From Pseudopedobacter sp043763845 (GTDB taxonomy: Bacteria > Bacteroidota > Bacteroidia > Sphingobacteriales > Sphingobacteriaceae), in NCBI GenBank assembly GCA_043763845.1, contig JAYULE010000120.1, positions 1 through 43,955 of the forward strand: 43,955 bases of DNA, in the 5' to 3' direction. The notes beneath the pieces were generated by a model, which was not told the origin of the DNA, made no database searches, and worked only from the letters and a program-made list of their open reading frames with translations. This document shows, one piece after another, positions 15,785 through 24,395 of this stretch (the stretch's first letter is position 1; each line of letters begins with the position of its first letter). Made by a program: the position numbers and the translations under genes.

Positions 15785-17281
15785 ATGGAAAATAAAAGCG
15801 TACACGTAATTGGTTCGGGGTTTGCAGGTTTAACTGCAGCTGCCCTTTTGGCCAAGCAAGGTTATAGGGTAACAATTTTAGAAAAAAATAACCAGCCCGG
15901 TGGTAGGGCAGGGGTTTGGGAAACTAATGGGTTTAAATTTGATATGGGACCAAGCTGGTATTGGATGCCCGATGTTTTCGAGAATTACTTTGCTATTTTT
16001 GGTAAAAAACCAAGCGATTACTACCAGTTAACAAGGCTCGACCCAGCCTATCGTATTTATTTTGACGGTAACGAAATAATGGATATTCCTGCAAATATGC
16101 AGCAATTAGAAACCTTATTTGAAAGCTATGAAGCTGGTAGTGCCATAGCATTAAGAAAATTTATGGCTCAGGCTGCTTACAAATATAAAACAGCAATGAG
16201 TGATTATGTTTTTAGACCATCACATGGTATAAGCGAGTTTTTAGACTTAAAACTGATTTTGCAAAGCTTACGCATACATATGTTAAAGCCAATGAGCAAA
16301 CACGTAAAATCGTACTTTAAAAACCCAAAACTTGTAAAATTATTAGAATTTCCAGTATTGTTTTTAGGCGCAACTGCACAAAAAATTCCGGCTATGTATA
16401 GCTTAATGAATTATGCCGACCTTGCCCTAGGTACTTGGTACCCAATGGGTGGTATGAACCAAATTGTGCAAGCTATGGTAAAAGTAGCCGAAGAAAATGG
16501 TGTTGCAATATCGTTAAATACGGAAGTTTTAAATATTAAAATTGAAAACCAAAAGGCAGTGGAAGTTGAAACCAGTATCGGAAATTTTAAAACCGATTTT
16601 GTAGTTGCCGCCGCCGATTACCAACACGTAGATCAAAAATTATTGAAGCCACCTTACCAAAACTACACTCAAAAATATTGGGAAAGTCGTACCATGTCGC
16701 CTTCAAGTTTGTTGTTTTATATAGGTTTAAATCAAAAAGTTAAAAATATTAAACACCATAATTTATTTTTTGATGAAGATTTAGACCAACACGCTAAAGA
16801 AATTTATGATGACCCTCAATGGCCAACTAAGCCCTTATTTTACGTTTGTGCTTCATCCCTTACAGATGCCTCGGTGGCACCCGAAAATATGGAGAATTTA
16901 TTTTTTTTAATACCCTTAGCACCTGCCTTAACCGATACCGAAGCTTTACGAGAAAAATATTATAATTTAATAATGAATAGGTTTGAAGTTATTACGGGCA
17001 ATTTTATCCGTGGTAACGAAATTGTAAAGCGTAGTTTTGCTATGGCAGATTTTGAAACAGAATATCACTCTTACAAAGGCAATGCTTATGGCTTAGCAAA
17101 TACATTGATGCAAACAGCATTTTTTAAACCAAGTATGAGAAGTAAAAAAGTAGCTAACCTGTTATTTGCAGGCCAATTAACGGTACCTGGCCCTGGTGTG
17201 CCGCCCGCAATAATATCAGGACAAGTGGCTGCCAAAGAGGCAGATGAATTTTTGAGAAAATTTTATGAGACGATTATTTAA
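15785..17281 (+). CDS. crtI: Phytoene desaturase / carotenoid oxidoreductase family (CrtI-like)
   Basis: A 498-residue FAD-dependent amine-oxidase-fold protein. It opens with the dinucleotide-binding motif VHVIGSGFAGLTAAALLAKQG and EKNNQPGGRAG, then GFKFDMGPSWYWMPDVFENYF, the CrtI/CrtN-type N-terminal block, and ends with the family's FAD-binding C terminus (LLFAGQLTVPGPGVPPAIISGQ). CrtI introduces double bonds into phytoene at the membrane surface to give lycopene or neurosporene. No phytoene synthase (crtB), cyclase or hydroxylase lies within the window, which is unusual because these often cluster; the product specificity therefore stays open (CrtI, CrtN and CrtD share the fold). It lies behind the tandem repeats and in front of an unrelated ABC ATPase. 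Confidence 0.85.
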   Translation: MENKSVHVIGSGFAGLTAAALLAKQGYRVTILEKNNQPGGRAGVWETNGFKFDMGPSWYWMPDVFENYFAIFGKKPSDYYQLTRLDPAYRIYFDGNEIMDIPANMQQLETLFESYEAGSAIALRKFMAQAAYKYKTAMSDYVFRPSHGISEFLDLKLILQSLRIHMLKPMSKHVKSYFKNPKLVKLLEFPVLFLGATAQKIPAMYSLMNYADLALGTWYPMGGMNQIVQAMVKVAEENGVAISLNTEVLNIKIENQKAVEVETSIGNFKTDFVVAAADYQHVDQKLLKPPYQNYTQKYWESRTMSPSSLLFYIGLNQKVKNIKHHNLFFDEDLDQHAKEIYDDPQWPTKPLFYVCASSLTDASVAPENMENLFFLIPLAPALTDTEALREKYYNLIMNRFEVITGNFIRGNEIVKRSFAMADFETEYHSYKGNAYGLANTLMQTAFFKPSMRSKKVANLLFAGQLTVPGPGVPPAIISGQVAAKEADEFLRKFYETII

Positions 17282-17437
17282 AATATATTGGTTACCAAGT
17301 TATAGTACAAAATTTTTAATATTTTAGTATCAATTTATATTTATTACCTAAGTGTTTTTTACAGTTATTATTAGAACAGTAATTTTATATTATGCTTATT
17401 ACTTTAAAATACCAAAACAATTGTAGTCTTATAAAAT

Positions 17438-18433
17438 ATGCCTTTAATTCAACTGCTTTCGGTAACTAAAAACTATTTTGATAATATACATTCGGGAGTT
17501 ACCCAAATTAATTTAGAAATTGAGCGGGGGCAAATTGTAAGCATTATTGGCGAAAGTGGTAGTGGCAAAAGTACCTTACTAAAACTTATTTATGGTACAT
17601 TGCTGCCTCAAACTGGGCAAGTATTTTTTAATGGAGTAAATGTTATTGGGCCAGCAGAGAAGTTAATACCGGGGCATAATAGTATGAAAATGGTAACTCA
17701 GGATTTAACCCTAAACCTTTATGCTAAAGTTTACGATAATATTGCTGGCATAATATCAAATATAAATTTGACCGAAAAACGCGAACTGACCATACAAACA
17801 ATGGATTTTTTGCGAATTAACCATTTAGCCAATAAGCGTATTGTTGATTTAAGTGGTGGAGAGCAACAACGGGTAGCTATAGCCCGAGCCATTATTACCG
17901 AACCTGAGGTTTTACTTCTCGACGAACCCTTTTCTCAACTAGATGCCATATTAAAAAAGCAATTGCGAAATGATGTGCAGCGTTTGGCTAAATATTTAAA
18001 TATTACGGTAATTATGGTTTCTCACGACCCTGTTGATGGGCTTTCTATAGCCGATAAAATGGTAATTTTAAAAGAGGGAAAAATTATTAGCGATGGAGTA
18101 CCCAAATCTATTTATCAAAACCCAAAAAACGCTTATGTTGCACAACTTTTAGGTAAGGCTAATGTGTTTACAAATTGCACCTTTACGCCAAATAATAATC
18201 AAGTTTATGCAGTTTATCCTCATCAAATTGTTTTGAATACTAACGGAAAAGGAATTCCCGCAAAGGTAAAAAATGTGTATTTTGGAGGTAATTTAGATGA
18301 AGTTGAGATTGTTTATGAAAGCCAAAAAATTACAGCCTACGATTATTTTAACCAAAATTTTGAGAAAAACCAAACTGTATGGTTTACCATAAATCATTTT
18401 ATGGAAGTTGAACAAGCTATATTAAACCATTAA
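17438..18433 (+). CDS. ABC transporter ATP-binding protein (CysA/PotA/FbpC-like importer ATPase)
   Basis: A 331-residue ATPase. Walker A is GESGSGKS (38-45), the signature LSGGEQQRV, Walker B VLLLDEP and the switch histidine in MVSHD are all present. About 90 residues after the ATPase domain form a TOBE-like regulatory tail, as in importers of sulfate, polyamines, iron or molybdate. No permease or binding protein is adjacent, so the partner is elsewhere or the protein works alone, and the substrate cannot be inferred. The 3' end overlaps the convergent RlpA-like gene by four bases. A gap of 156 bases separates it from crtI. Confidence 0.85.
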   Translation: MPLIQLLSVTKNYFDNIHSGVTQINLEIERGQIVSIIGESGSGKSTLLKLIYGTLLPQTGQVFFNGVNVIGPAEKLIPGHNSMKMVTQDLTLNLYAKVYDNIAGIISNINLTEKRELTIQTMDFLRINHLANKRIVDLSGGEQQRVAIARAIITEPEVLLLDEPFSQLDAILKKQLRNDVQRLAKYLNITVIMVSHDPVDGLSIADKMVILKEGKIISDGVPKSIYQNPKNAYVAQLLGKANVFTNCTFTPNNNQVYAVYPHQIVLNTNGKGIPAKVKNVYFGGNLDEVEIVYESQKITAYDYFNQNFEKNQTVWFTINHFMEVEQAILNH

Positions 18434-18819
18434 TTTGAGTCCTTTACACCATACACCCAATAGCTAATTTCTACCATCCCTACGCCTTTACCAAATATAC
18501 CAATTGCTTTTGCGGCTGATTTTGAAAGATCTAAATTTAAACCCCGCCCGTATGGTCCTCGGTCGTTTATTACTACCCGCACAAATTTTCCGTTAACAGG
18601 GTTTGTTACCATAACTTGGGTACCAAAAGGTAATGTTTTGTGTGCTGCTGTAAGTTTTTCTTGTCGGTAACGTTGGCCACTTGTAGTTTTACGTCCTTCA
18701 AATTTATTAGCGTAATAACAAGCTTTAATGGTTTTAATCACCATTACACTATCGGTTTTTTCTTGAGATTTTGCAACCCCAAAACCAAAAATTAATAAAG
18801 CCAATAAAAATATTTTCAT
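18430..18819 (-). CDS. RlpA-like double-psi beta-barrel protein (septal ring lytic transglycosylase family)
   Basis: A 129-residue exported protein with a signal peptide (MKIFLLALLIFGFGVAKS) and an RlpA-like double-psi barrel. The conserved core is visible: ACYYANKFEGRKTTSGQRY, TAAHKTLPFGTQVMVTN and VVINDRGPYGRGLNLDLSKS, including the catalytic-type Asp in NDRGP. RlpA in Pseudomonas cleaves peptidoglycan glycan strands lacking stem peptides; E. coli RlpA has no detected activity, so the enzymatic role here is unproven. The protein lacks a SPOR domain and a lipobox and is shorter than RlpA, so it is best called RlpA-family. A possible promoter box (TATTTTTG, complement of 18855-18862) lies 35 bases upstream. 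Confidence 0.88.
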   Translation of the reverse strand: MKIFLLALLIFGFGVAKSQEKTDSVMVIKTIKACYYANKFEGRKTTSGQRYRQEKLTAAHKTLPFGTQVMVTNPVNGKFVRVVINDRGPYGRGLNLDLSKSAAKAIGIFGKGVGMVEISYWVYGVKDSN

Positions 18820-18965
18820 TTTACATTTGGTTTATTTTTCCAATTTATAACTTTCAAAAATACATAAAACTTAATTATATATGTTTAAAATTTAAAACAC
18901 TAATTTTTTTGAAATATATATTGACTTCAAAAATCATTAGAATTAAAAAATTAATCATAAAAAAA

Positions 18966-18989
18966 CCACTCTCAAAAAATTGAAAGTGG
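18966..18989 (-). terminator. Intrinsic terminator of sucD
   Basis: Arms 18966-18975 and 18980-18989 pair at nine of ten positions around a 4-base loop. On the minus strand the hairpin is followed by a run of seven T residues, 17 bases past the sucD stop. It could also act for the plus strand less well. Confidence 0.8.
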
Positions 18990-19006
18990 CCTTAAAAATT
19001 TTTATT

Positions 19007-19885
19007 TTATGCTAGTTTTGCTAACTCTTCGGCCATTGCTGCACCAATACCCGCTGGCGATTCTACCACACGAATACCACACTCGGCCATAATTTTCATT
19101 TTAGCGGCAGCTGTATCATCTGCACCGCCAACAATTGCACCTGCATGGCCCATTCTGCGTCCGGCTGGTGCAGTTTGCCCTGCAATAAAACCCACAACCG
19201 GTTTTGTACCGTGTTCTTTAATCCACATTGCAGCCTCGGCTTCCATACTTCCACCAATTTCGCCAATCATAATAATTCCGTGAGTATCAGGGTCGTTCAT
19301 CAACAATTCAACTGCATCTTTTGTAGGTGTTCCAATAATTGGGTCGCCCCCAATACCAATTGCAGTAGTAATTCCCAAGCCCGCTTTAACCACTTGGTCT
19401 ACCGCTTCGTACGTTAAAGTACCCGATTTAGAAACCACGCCTACATTACCTTTTTTGAAAATGAAGCCTGGCATAATACCAATTTTACATTCATCGGCAG
19501 TAATTATCCCTGGGCAATTAGGCCCAATTAGCCTACAATTTTTGTCGGTAATATATTCCTTTACCATAATCATATCTTTAGTAGGTATGCCCTCGGTAAT
19601 ACAAACAATAACTTTAATACCAGCTTCGGCGGCTTCCATAATGGCATCGGCAGCAAACGCTGGTGGTACAAAAATAATAGAAACATCGGCACTTGTTGCC
19701 ACAACTGCATCTTTAACTGTGTTAAATACTGGGCGGTCTAAATGGCTTTGGCCACCTTTACCTGGCGTAACACCACCTACAACTTGCGTTCCGTAGGCAA
19801 TCATTTGCTCGGCATGGTAGGTGCCTTCGTTTCCTGTAAAACCTTGTACTATAACTTTCGAATTTTTATTTACTAAAACGCTCAT
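19007..19885 (-). CDS. sucD: Succinyl-CoA ligase (ADP/GDP-forming) subunit alpha
   Basis: The 292-residue alpha subunit of succinyl-CoA synthetase, which couples succinyl-CoA cleavage to NTP formation in the TCA cycle. Seen: CoA-binding N-terminal Rossmann domain (VLVNKNSKVIVQGFTGNEG), VTPGKGG, RLIGPNCPGIITADECKIGI, and the phosphohistidine motif GRRMGHAGAIVGG near residue 250. Length is normal. The beta subunit gene sucC is not adjacent; in many Bacteroidota the two are separate. It is a single-gene unit with a strong promoter (19902-19932) and a hairpin terminator (18966-18989). Confidence 0.97.
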   Translation of the reverse strand: MSVLVNKNSKVIVQGFTGNEGTYHAEQMIAYGTQVVGGVTPGKGGQSHLDRPVFNTVKDAVVATSADVSIIFVPPAFAADAIMEAAEAGIKVIVCITEGIPTKDMIMVKEYITDKNCRLIGPNCPGIITADECKIGIMPGFIFKKGNVGVVSKSGTLTYEAVDQVVKAGLGITTAIGIGGDPIIGTPTKDAVELLMNDPDTHGIIMIGEIGGSMEAEAAMWIKEHGTKPVVGFIAGQTAPAGRRMGHAGAIVGGADDTAAAKMKIMAECGIRVVESPAGIGAAMAEELAKLA

Positions 19886-19901
19886 TTGATAATTTTTTGT
19901 A

Positions 19902-19932
19902 CAAATCTAATATTATTGATGCAAAACGCAAA
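19902..19932 (-). promoter_or_regulatory. Bacteroidota-type promoter of sucD (TTTG-N19-TAGATTTG)
   Basis: On the minus strand, TTTG (complement of 19929-19932) and TAGATTTG (complement of 19902-19909) are exactly 19 bases apart, the same geometry as the rpmH promoter. The box ends 16 bases before the sucD ATG, predicting a leader of roughly ten bases. It lies in the 334-base divergent gap sucD/truA, in which nothing else besides the truA -7 box (20208-20215) was recognised. Confidence 0.75.
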
Positions 19933-20207
19933 TGCTAAAACATATTACTTTTTATTTTAAACCTAGGGATATTTATTTGTTTTCGGTTTTTTTTAATCTA
20001 TTTTTTCAGAAAAAATCAAATTTTTACTCGATAACAAAGTCACAAACACAATAAATAATTAATTAAATAAAAGACCTAGAAAAAGATTGGATATAAAATA
20101 CCTAATGAAATTTTTGCCGAAAAATAAATAATTAAACAATATTGCATTTATATATTTAACACACCTGTAATAAACTTTGCTTTTTTTAAAATCAATATAT
20201 TATTTTA

Positions 20208-20215
20208 TAAATTTG
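20208..20215 (+). promoter_or_regulatory. TAnnTTTG box adjoining the truA start
   Basis: TAAATTTG ends four bases before the GTG at 20220. The nearest TTTG upstream (20176-20179) is 28 bases away rather than 19, so the -33 element is poor. If the box is used, the truA mRNA would be leaderless. Confidence 0.35.
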
Positions 20216-20219
20216 ACGA

Positions 20220-20993
20220 GTGTTAACCGCCCAACGTTTTTTTATCGAAATTGCCTATAATGGTACAGCCTACCACGGCTGGCAAACACAACCAAATGCT
20301 TTAGCAGTTCAGCAAATTTTAGATGAAAAACTGAGCATAATTTTTAGGCAAAAAATAGAAACATTGGGTTGCGGCCGTACCGATGCTGGTGTACACGCCA
20401 CACAATTTTTTGCACATTTTGATTTGCAAAATACTGATATAGAAATTACTATTAATACTAAAACCCTTAAAAGCATAAATGCTATTTTACCTTTAGATGT
20501 AGTAGCTAAACAGATTGTAGCTGTAAATAATAATGCCCACGCCCGTTTTGATGCAACCTTACGCACCTATCAATACTATATTCATTTTAATAAAGATCCC
20601 TTTAAAACTTATACAAGCTGGTTAATTAAACACGAGGAATTAGATTTTATAGCTATGAACCAAGCTGCAGCTATAATTTTAACATACAACGACTTTGCTT
20701 GTTTTTGTAAAGCTAATGCCGATAATTATACAACCTTATGTAAATTGCTTTGTTGTGAATGGCATGAAACCAATAACGGTCTAATTTTTTACATAACTGC
20801 CGACCGTTTTTTACGGAATATGGTGCGAGCAATTGTAGGTACACTTGTTGATGTTGGGTTAGGGAAATTAAAGCCTGAAGATTTGCGAACTATTATTGAA
20901 AGTAAAAACCGCAGCAATGCAGGTGCATCTGTTCCGGCTTGCGGTTTGTATCTTACCAAAGTAAATTATAATTACCTAAACAATGGCCAATAA
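20220..20993 (+). CDS. truA: tRNA pseudouridine(38-40) synthase
   Basis: A 257-residue pseudouridine synthase acting on uridines 38, 39 and 40 of the tRNA anticodon arm. The catalytic aspartate is D55 in GCGRTDAGVHA; FFIEIAYNGTAYHGWQ, ARFDATLRTYQYYI and RFLRNMVRAIVGTL are further family blocks. The GTG at 20220 is the only start that gives the complete family N terminus. The gene overlaps the following ABC exporter by 11 bases, so the two should be co-expressed. Confidence 0.95.
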   Translation: MLTAQRFFIEIAYNGTAYHGWQTQPNALAVQQILDEKLSIIFRQKIETLGCGRTDAGVHATQFFAHFDLQNTDIEITINTKTLKSINAILPLDVVAKQIVAVNNNAHARFDATLRTYQYYIHFNKDPFKTYTSWLIKHEELDFIAMNQAAAIILTYNDFACFCKANADNYTTLCKLLCCEWHETNNGLIFYITADRFLRNMVRAIVGTLVDVGLGKLKPEDLRTIIESKNRSNAGASVPACGLYLTKVNYNYLNNGQ

Positions 20994-22743
20994 AATTGCT
21001 GGAAAAACCTACGATTGGCAATTGCTTAAACGCATTTTACAATATACTAAGCCATACAAATCGGTTTTTTATTGGTGTATTTTTTTAACCCTTGGTATTG
21101 CTGTAGCATCGCCGTTAAGGCCATTAATAACCCAAATAACAGTCGACGATTTTATTTTAAAAAACGATTCTTCGGGTTTATTAACCATGGTTTTGTTGAT
21201 GGTTTTGCTACTAATAGTACAAACTATTATACAATATTACCACACTTTTTTAACCAATACTTTAGGCCAAAGTGTAATAAAAGATTTACGCACCCACGTA
21301 TTTAACCACATTACTAAACTAAAGCTAAGTTATTTTGATAAAACACCCATCGGCCAACTTATTACTCGTACTGTATCTGATTTAGAAACCATTGCCGATA
21401 TTTTTTCGGAAGGTATTATAGTTATTATTGGAAGTATTTTACAGTTAATAGCCATAATTGGAGTAATGTTTTATCAAGATTGGCAATTAACTTTGGTGGT
21501 TTTAATACCCATGCCTTTTCTGGTTTTAGCATCTTACATTTTTAAGGAAGCTATAAAAACTGCTTTTCAAAACGTACGTACCCAGGTAGGTTTGTTAAAC
21601 ACTTTTTTGCAAGAACATATTAGTGGCATTAGGGTGATTCAATATTTTGCTCGCCAAAATCAAGAATACCAAAAATTTGAAGCTATAAATAAACAACACC
21701 GAGATGCAAATATTAAATCAAACTGGTATTATTCAATTTTTTTTCCGGTGGTCGAGGTTATTTCGGCAATATCTATTGGTTTATTAGTTTGGTATGGGTC
21801 AAAAAGTATATTAAATAACCAAGTTTCGCCCGGGGTTGTGGTGGCTTTTATAATGTATATCAATATGCTTTTTAGGCCAATACGCGAGTTAGCCGACAAA
21901 TTTAATACCCTACAAATGGGTATGGTAGGAGCCGATAGAATTTTTAAAGTTTTAGATACCGATGAAAAAACACTCAATAACGGCATTTTAAAACCCAATG
22001 TTTTAAAAGGAGAAATTAGTTTTAAAAACGTTTGGTTTGCTTACGAAGATAATAATTACGTATTAAAAGATATCAGTTTTGAAATAAAAGAAGGCGAAAC
22101 ATTAGCTATTGTAGGCGCAACTGGGGCTGGTAAATCATCAACTATAAATCTTTTAAATCGATTTTACGAAATAAATAAAGGCGAAATTTGTGTTGATAAT
22201 ATTTCTATCCAAAACTATGATATTACTTATTTACGGTCGCAAATAGCAACCGTTTTGCAAGATGTTTTTTTGTTTGCCGATAGCATTGCCAACAACATAA
22301 GCCTTAATAATCCCAATATAACTTTAGATAAAATTATTGAAGCTGCAAAACAAGTAGGGGCACACCAATTTATTATGCATTTGCCCGGTGGTTACCAATA
22401 TCAGGTACAAGAGCGTGGCGCAACATTATCTGCTGGGCAGGCACAATTGCTATCATTTATTAGAGCTTTGGTTTATAATCCTAAAATTTTAGTGCTAGAC
22501 GAGGCTACCTCATCGGTTGATACCGAAACAGAAATGTTAATACAAGCTGCCATTAAAAAACTTATGGTTGGTCGCACATCAATTGTAATTGCTCATCGTT
22601 TATCAACTATACAAAACGTAAATAAAATATTGGTTTTGCACCATGGCCAAATTGTAGAACAAGGCTCACACCAGCAATTACTTAACTTAAATGGGTATTA
22701 TAAGAAGCTTTATAATTTACAATATAATACGGTAGGAATTTAA
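20983..22743 (+). CDS. ABC exporter, fused membrane and ATPase domains (MsbA-like)
   Basis: A 586-residue half-transporter with six membrane segments in residues about 25-300 (ABC_membrane domain) and a C-terminal ATPase: Walker A GATGAGKS at 378-385, Q-loop VLQDVFLF, signature LSAGQ near 482-486 (Ala in place of the usual second Gly), Walker B KILVLDEATSS at 501-511 and the H-loop in IVIAHRLST. It should function as a homodimer or with another half. Related Bacteroidota proteins are annotated as lipid A/multidrug exporters; the substrate is unknown. The start lies inside truA. The following menG gene has its own promoter box. Confidence 0.9.
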   Translation: MANKIAGKTYDWQLLKRILQYTKPYKSVFYWCIFLTLGIAVASPLRPLITQITVDDFILKNDSSGLLTMVLLMVLLLIVQTIIQYYHTFLTNTLGQSVIKDLRTHVFNHITKLKLSYFDKTPIGQLITRTVSDLETIADIFSEGIIVIIGSILQLIAIIGVMFYQDWQLTLVVLIPMPFLVLASYIFKEAIKTAFQNVRTQVGLLNTFLQEHISGIRVIQYFARQNQEYQKFEAINKQHRDANIKSNWYYSIFFPVVEVISAISIGLLVWYGSKSILNNQVSPGVVVAFIMYINMLFRPIRELADKFNTLQMGMVGADRIFKVLDTDEKTLNNGILKPNVLKGEISFKNVWFAYEDNNYVLKDISFEIKEGETLAIVGATGAGKSSTINLLNRFYEINKGEICVDNISIQNYDITYLRSQIATVLQDVFLFADSIANNISLNNPNITLDKIIEAAKQVGAHQFIMHLPGGYQYQVQERGATLSAGQAQLLSFIRALVYNPKILVLDEATSSVDTETEMLIQAAIKKLMVGRTSIVIAHRLSTIQNVNKILVLHHGQIVEQGSHQQLLNLNGYYKKLYNLQYNTVGI

Positions 22744-22843
22744 AAACAAAATTTATTAAACTTAAGTTAAGAGTTTAAGTTCTAAAAAAATATTACAGTA
22801 AAACTATCCAAAGCAATTCATAAAAAAACATTAAGCAAAAACT

Positions 22844-22851
22844 TATATTTG
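22844..22851 (+). promoter_or_regulatory. TAnnTTTG box adjoining the menG/ubiE start
   Basis: TATATTTG ends six bases before the ATG at 22858. No matching TTTG is found 19 bases upstream. The spacing puts the predicted transcription start on or next to the ATG. Confidence 0.45.
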
Positions 22852-22857
22852 CAAACA

Positions 22858-23589
22858 ATGACAACAAAAGTTACGCCTTACAAAAACACAACAGCCACTA
22901 AAACACAGCAAGTGGCTACCATGTTTAACAATATATCTAAAACCTACGACTTTTTAAACCACTTTCTTTCTTTAGGTATTGATATTATTTGGAGAAAAAT
23001 TGCAATTAAACAGTTGTTAAAAGATAATCCCAAGTTTATTTTAGATGTTGCTACCGGAACGGGTGATTTTGCATTTGAAGCTTTAAAAATACTAAAGCCC
23101 GAAAAAATTATTGGTGTTGATATTTCTGAGGGGATGTTGGCTGTTGCCGATAAAAAAATAATTGAACGCCAAAAAGCCGATGTTTTTGAAGTACGCTTGG
23201 GCGATTCGGAACAACTTTTATTTCCCGATAATACATTTGATGCGGTAACAGTTGCATACGGCGTTCGTAATTTCGATGATTTATTAAAAGGCCTAACCGA
23301 TATTAACAGAGTGCTTAAAACTGGTGGAAAATTAGTGGTTTTAGAGTTTAGTAAACCTAAAATATTTCCAATAAAACAACTCTATAACTTTTATTTTAAA
23401 TACATTACGCCAGCAATAGGTAAACTTTTTAGTAACGATAAAGGTGCATACACCTACCTGCCTGAGTCGGTTGCCGCTTTCCCCGATGGAGAAAAATTTA
23501 ATATTATTATGAAAAATGCGGGCTTTAACAATACCAAATGCAAACCTTTAGCGTTTGGCATTTGTTCTATTTACACGGGAATTAAATGA
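22858..23589 (+). CDS. menG: Demethylmenaquinone methyltransferase (UbiE/MenG)
   Basis: A 243-residue class I SAM-dependent methyltransferase that carries out the last step of menaquinone synthesis, C-methylation of demethylmenaquinone. Seen: FNNISKTYDFLNHFLSLGID (UbiE signature 1), DVATGTGDFAFEAL (SAM motif I), GVDISEGML, and VAYGVRNFDDLLKGL with the family's Asn-Phe. The ATG at 22858 is preferred to an in-frame TTG at 22849 because the latter lies inside a promoter box. The stop overlaps the porT start by four bases (ATGA). The ubiE-porT order is common in Bacteroidota genomes. Ubiquinone activity is unlikely since the phylum uses menaquinone. Confidence 0.94.
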   Translation: MTTKVTPYKNTTATKTQQVATMFNNISKTYDFLNHFLSLGIDIIWRKIAIKQLLKDNPKFILDVATGTGDFAFEALKILKPEKIIGVDISEGMLAVADKKIIERQKADVFEVRLGDSEQLLFPDNTFDAVTVAYGVRNFDDLLKGLTDINRVLKTGGKLVVLEFSKPKIFPIKQLYNFYFKYITPAIGKLFSNDKGAYTYLPESVAAFPDGEKFNIIMKNAGFNNTKCKPLAFGICSIYTGIK

Positions 23590-24356
23590 TTAAATTAAGA
23601 TATATTTTTACCATTGTTGGCGTATTTGCATTAACCCAAACATTTGCGCAAGGTAATTTTGGGGGCGGGGTTGATGATGAGGACGTTCATTTTGGTTTTA
23701 CCTTTCAATACGTATCATCACAATATAAAATTATAAAAAACAGTAATTGGCGTAATCCATATTTAAATCCTGAAAAAGGGTTTATACCAAGTACCGATTC
23801 GTTACAAAGTATACAAGCACCAAGTAACCCGGGGTTTGGCGTTGGTTTTGTAGCCAATATATTGTTAACTAAACATTTAGATTTTAGGTTTACGCCAACA
23901 TTAGTTTTTACAGATAGGGTAGTTGATTATGAATTTAAAAACAAAAAAAATTACGAGCAAGAAGGCACCATATCGCCCGATGGTTTTACACGCCGTACGG
24001 TATCGGCCGTAATGGTAGAATTTCCTATGGGTATAAAACTAAAATCAGATAGAAGAAACAATTTTAGAGCATACCTTTTAGGTGGCATGAAATACGGTAT
24101 AAACATTGCCTCAAAAAAGAAAGAAGACGATGAAATTTTAGATCCCGAATTTAAGTTTATAAAAAACACTAAAAATGTACTTTCTTACGAAGTTGGTTTA
24201 GGTTTTGATTTTTATTTCGAGTTTTTTAAACTTTCGCCAGAGTTTAAAATAAGCAATTCTATAAATAGTGTGTTAATAAATAACAACACAGTTTACTCCA
24301 ATCCTATCGAAAAAATGTACTTACGCAATTTTCAGTTTAGTTTATATTTTGAGTAG
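23586..24356 (+). CDS. porT: PorT/SprT family outer-membrane protein of the type IX secretion and gliding system
   Basis: A 256-residue exported barrel with a signal peptide (LRYIFTIVGVFALTQTFAQG, cleavage around residue 22). The mature protein has HFGFTFQYVSSQYKIIKN, NPGFGVGFVANILLTKHLDFRFTPTL and a conserved YEFKNKK turn, as in PorT/SprT, which is required for type IX secretion in Porphyromonas and Flavobacterium. The position directly behind menG, overlapping by ATGA, is the same as in those genomes and supports the call. No other por/gld genes lie within the window. A generic PorT-like barrel without a secretion role cannot be excluded from sequence alone. Confidence 0.8.
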   Translation: MIKLRYIFTIVGVFALTQTFAQGNFGGGVDDEDVHFGFTFQYVSSQYKIIKNSNWRNPYLNPEKGFIPSTDSLQSIQAPSNPGFGVGFVANILLTKHLDFRFTPTLVFTDRVVDYEFKNKKNYEQEGTISPDGFTRRTVSAVMVEFPMGIKLKSDRRNNFRAYLLGGMKYGINIASKKKEDDEILDPEFKFIKNTKNVLSYEVGLGFDFYFEFFKLSPEFKISNSINSVLINNNTVYSNPIEKMYLRNFQFSLYFE

Positions 24357-24395
24357 ATAAGTCAATTTTTTACTTATTTTCGTTAAAAATTTACT

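Noticed and set aside
18771..18983. 70-codon plus-strand frame across the RlpA-like start
   Set aside because: Low-complexity Lys/Ile composition and antisense to the real signal peptide.
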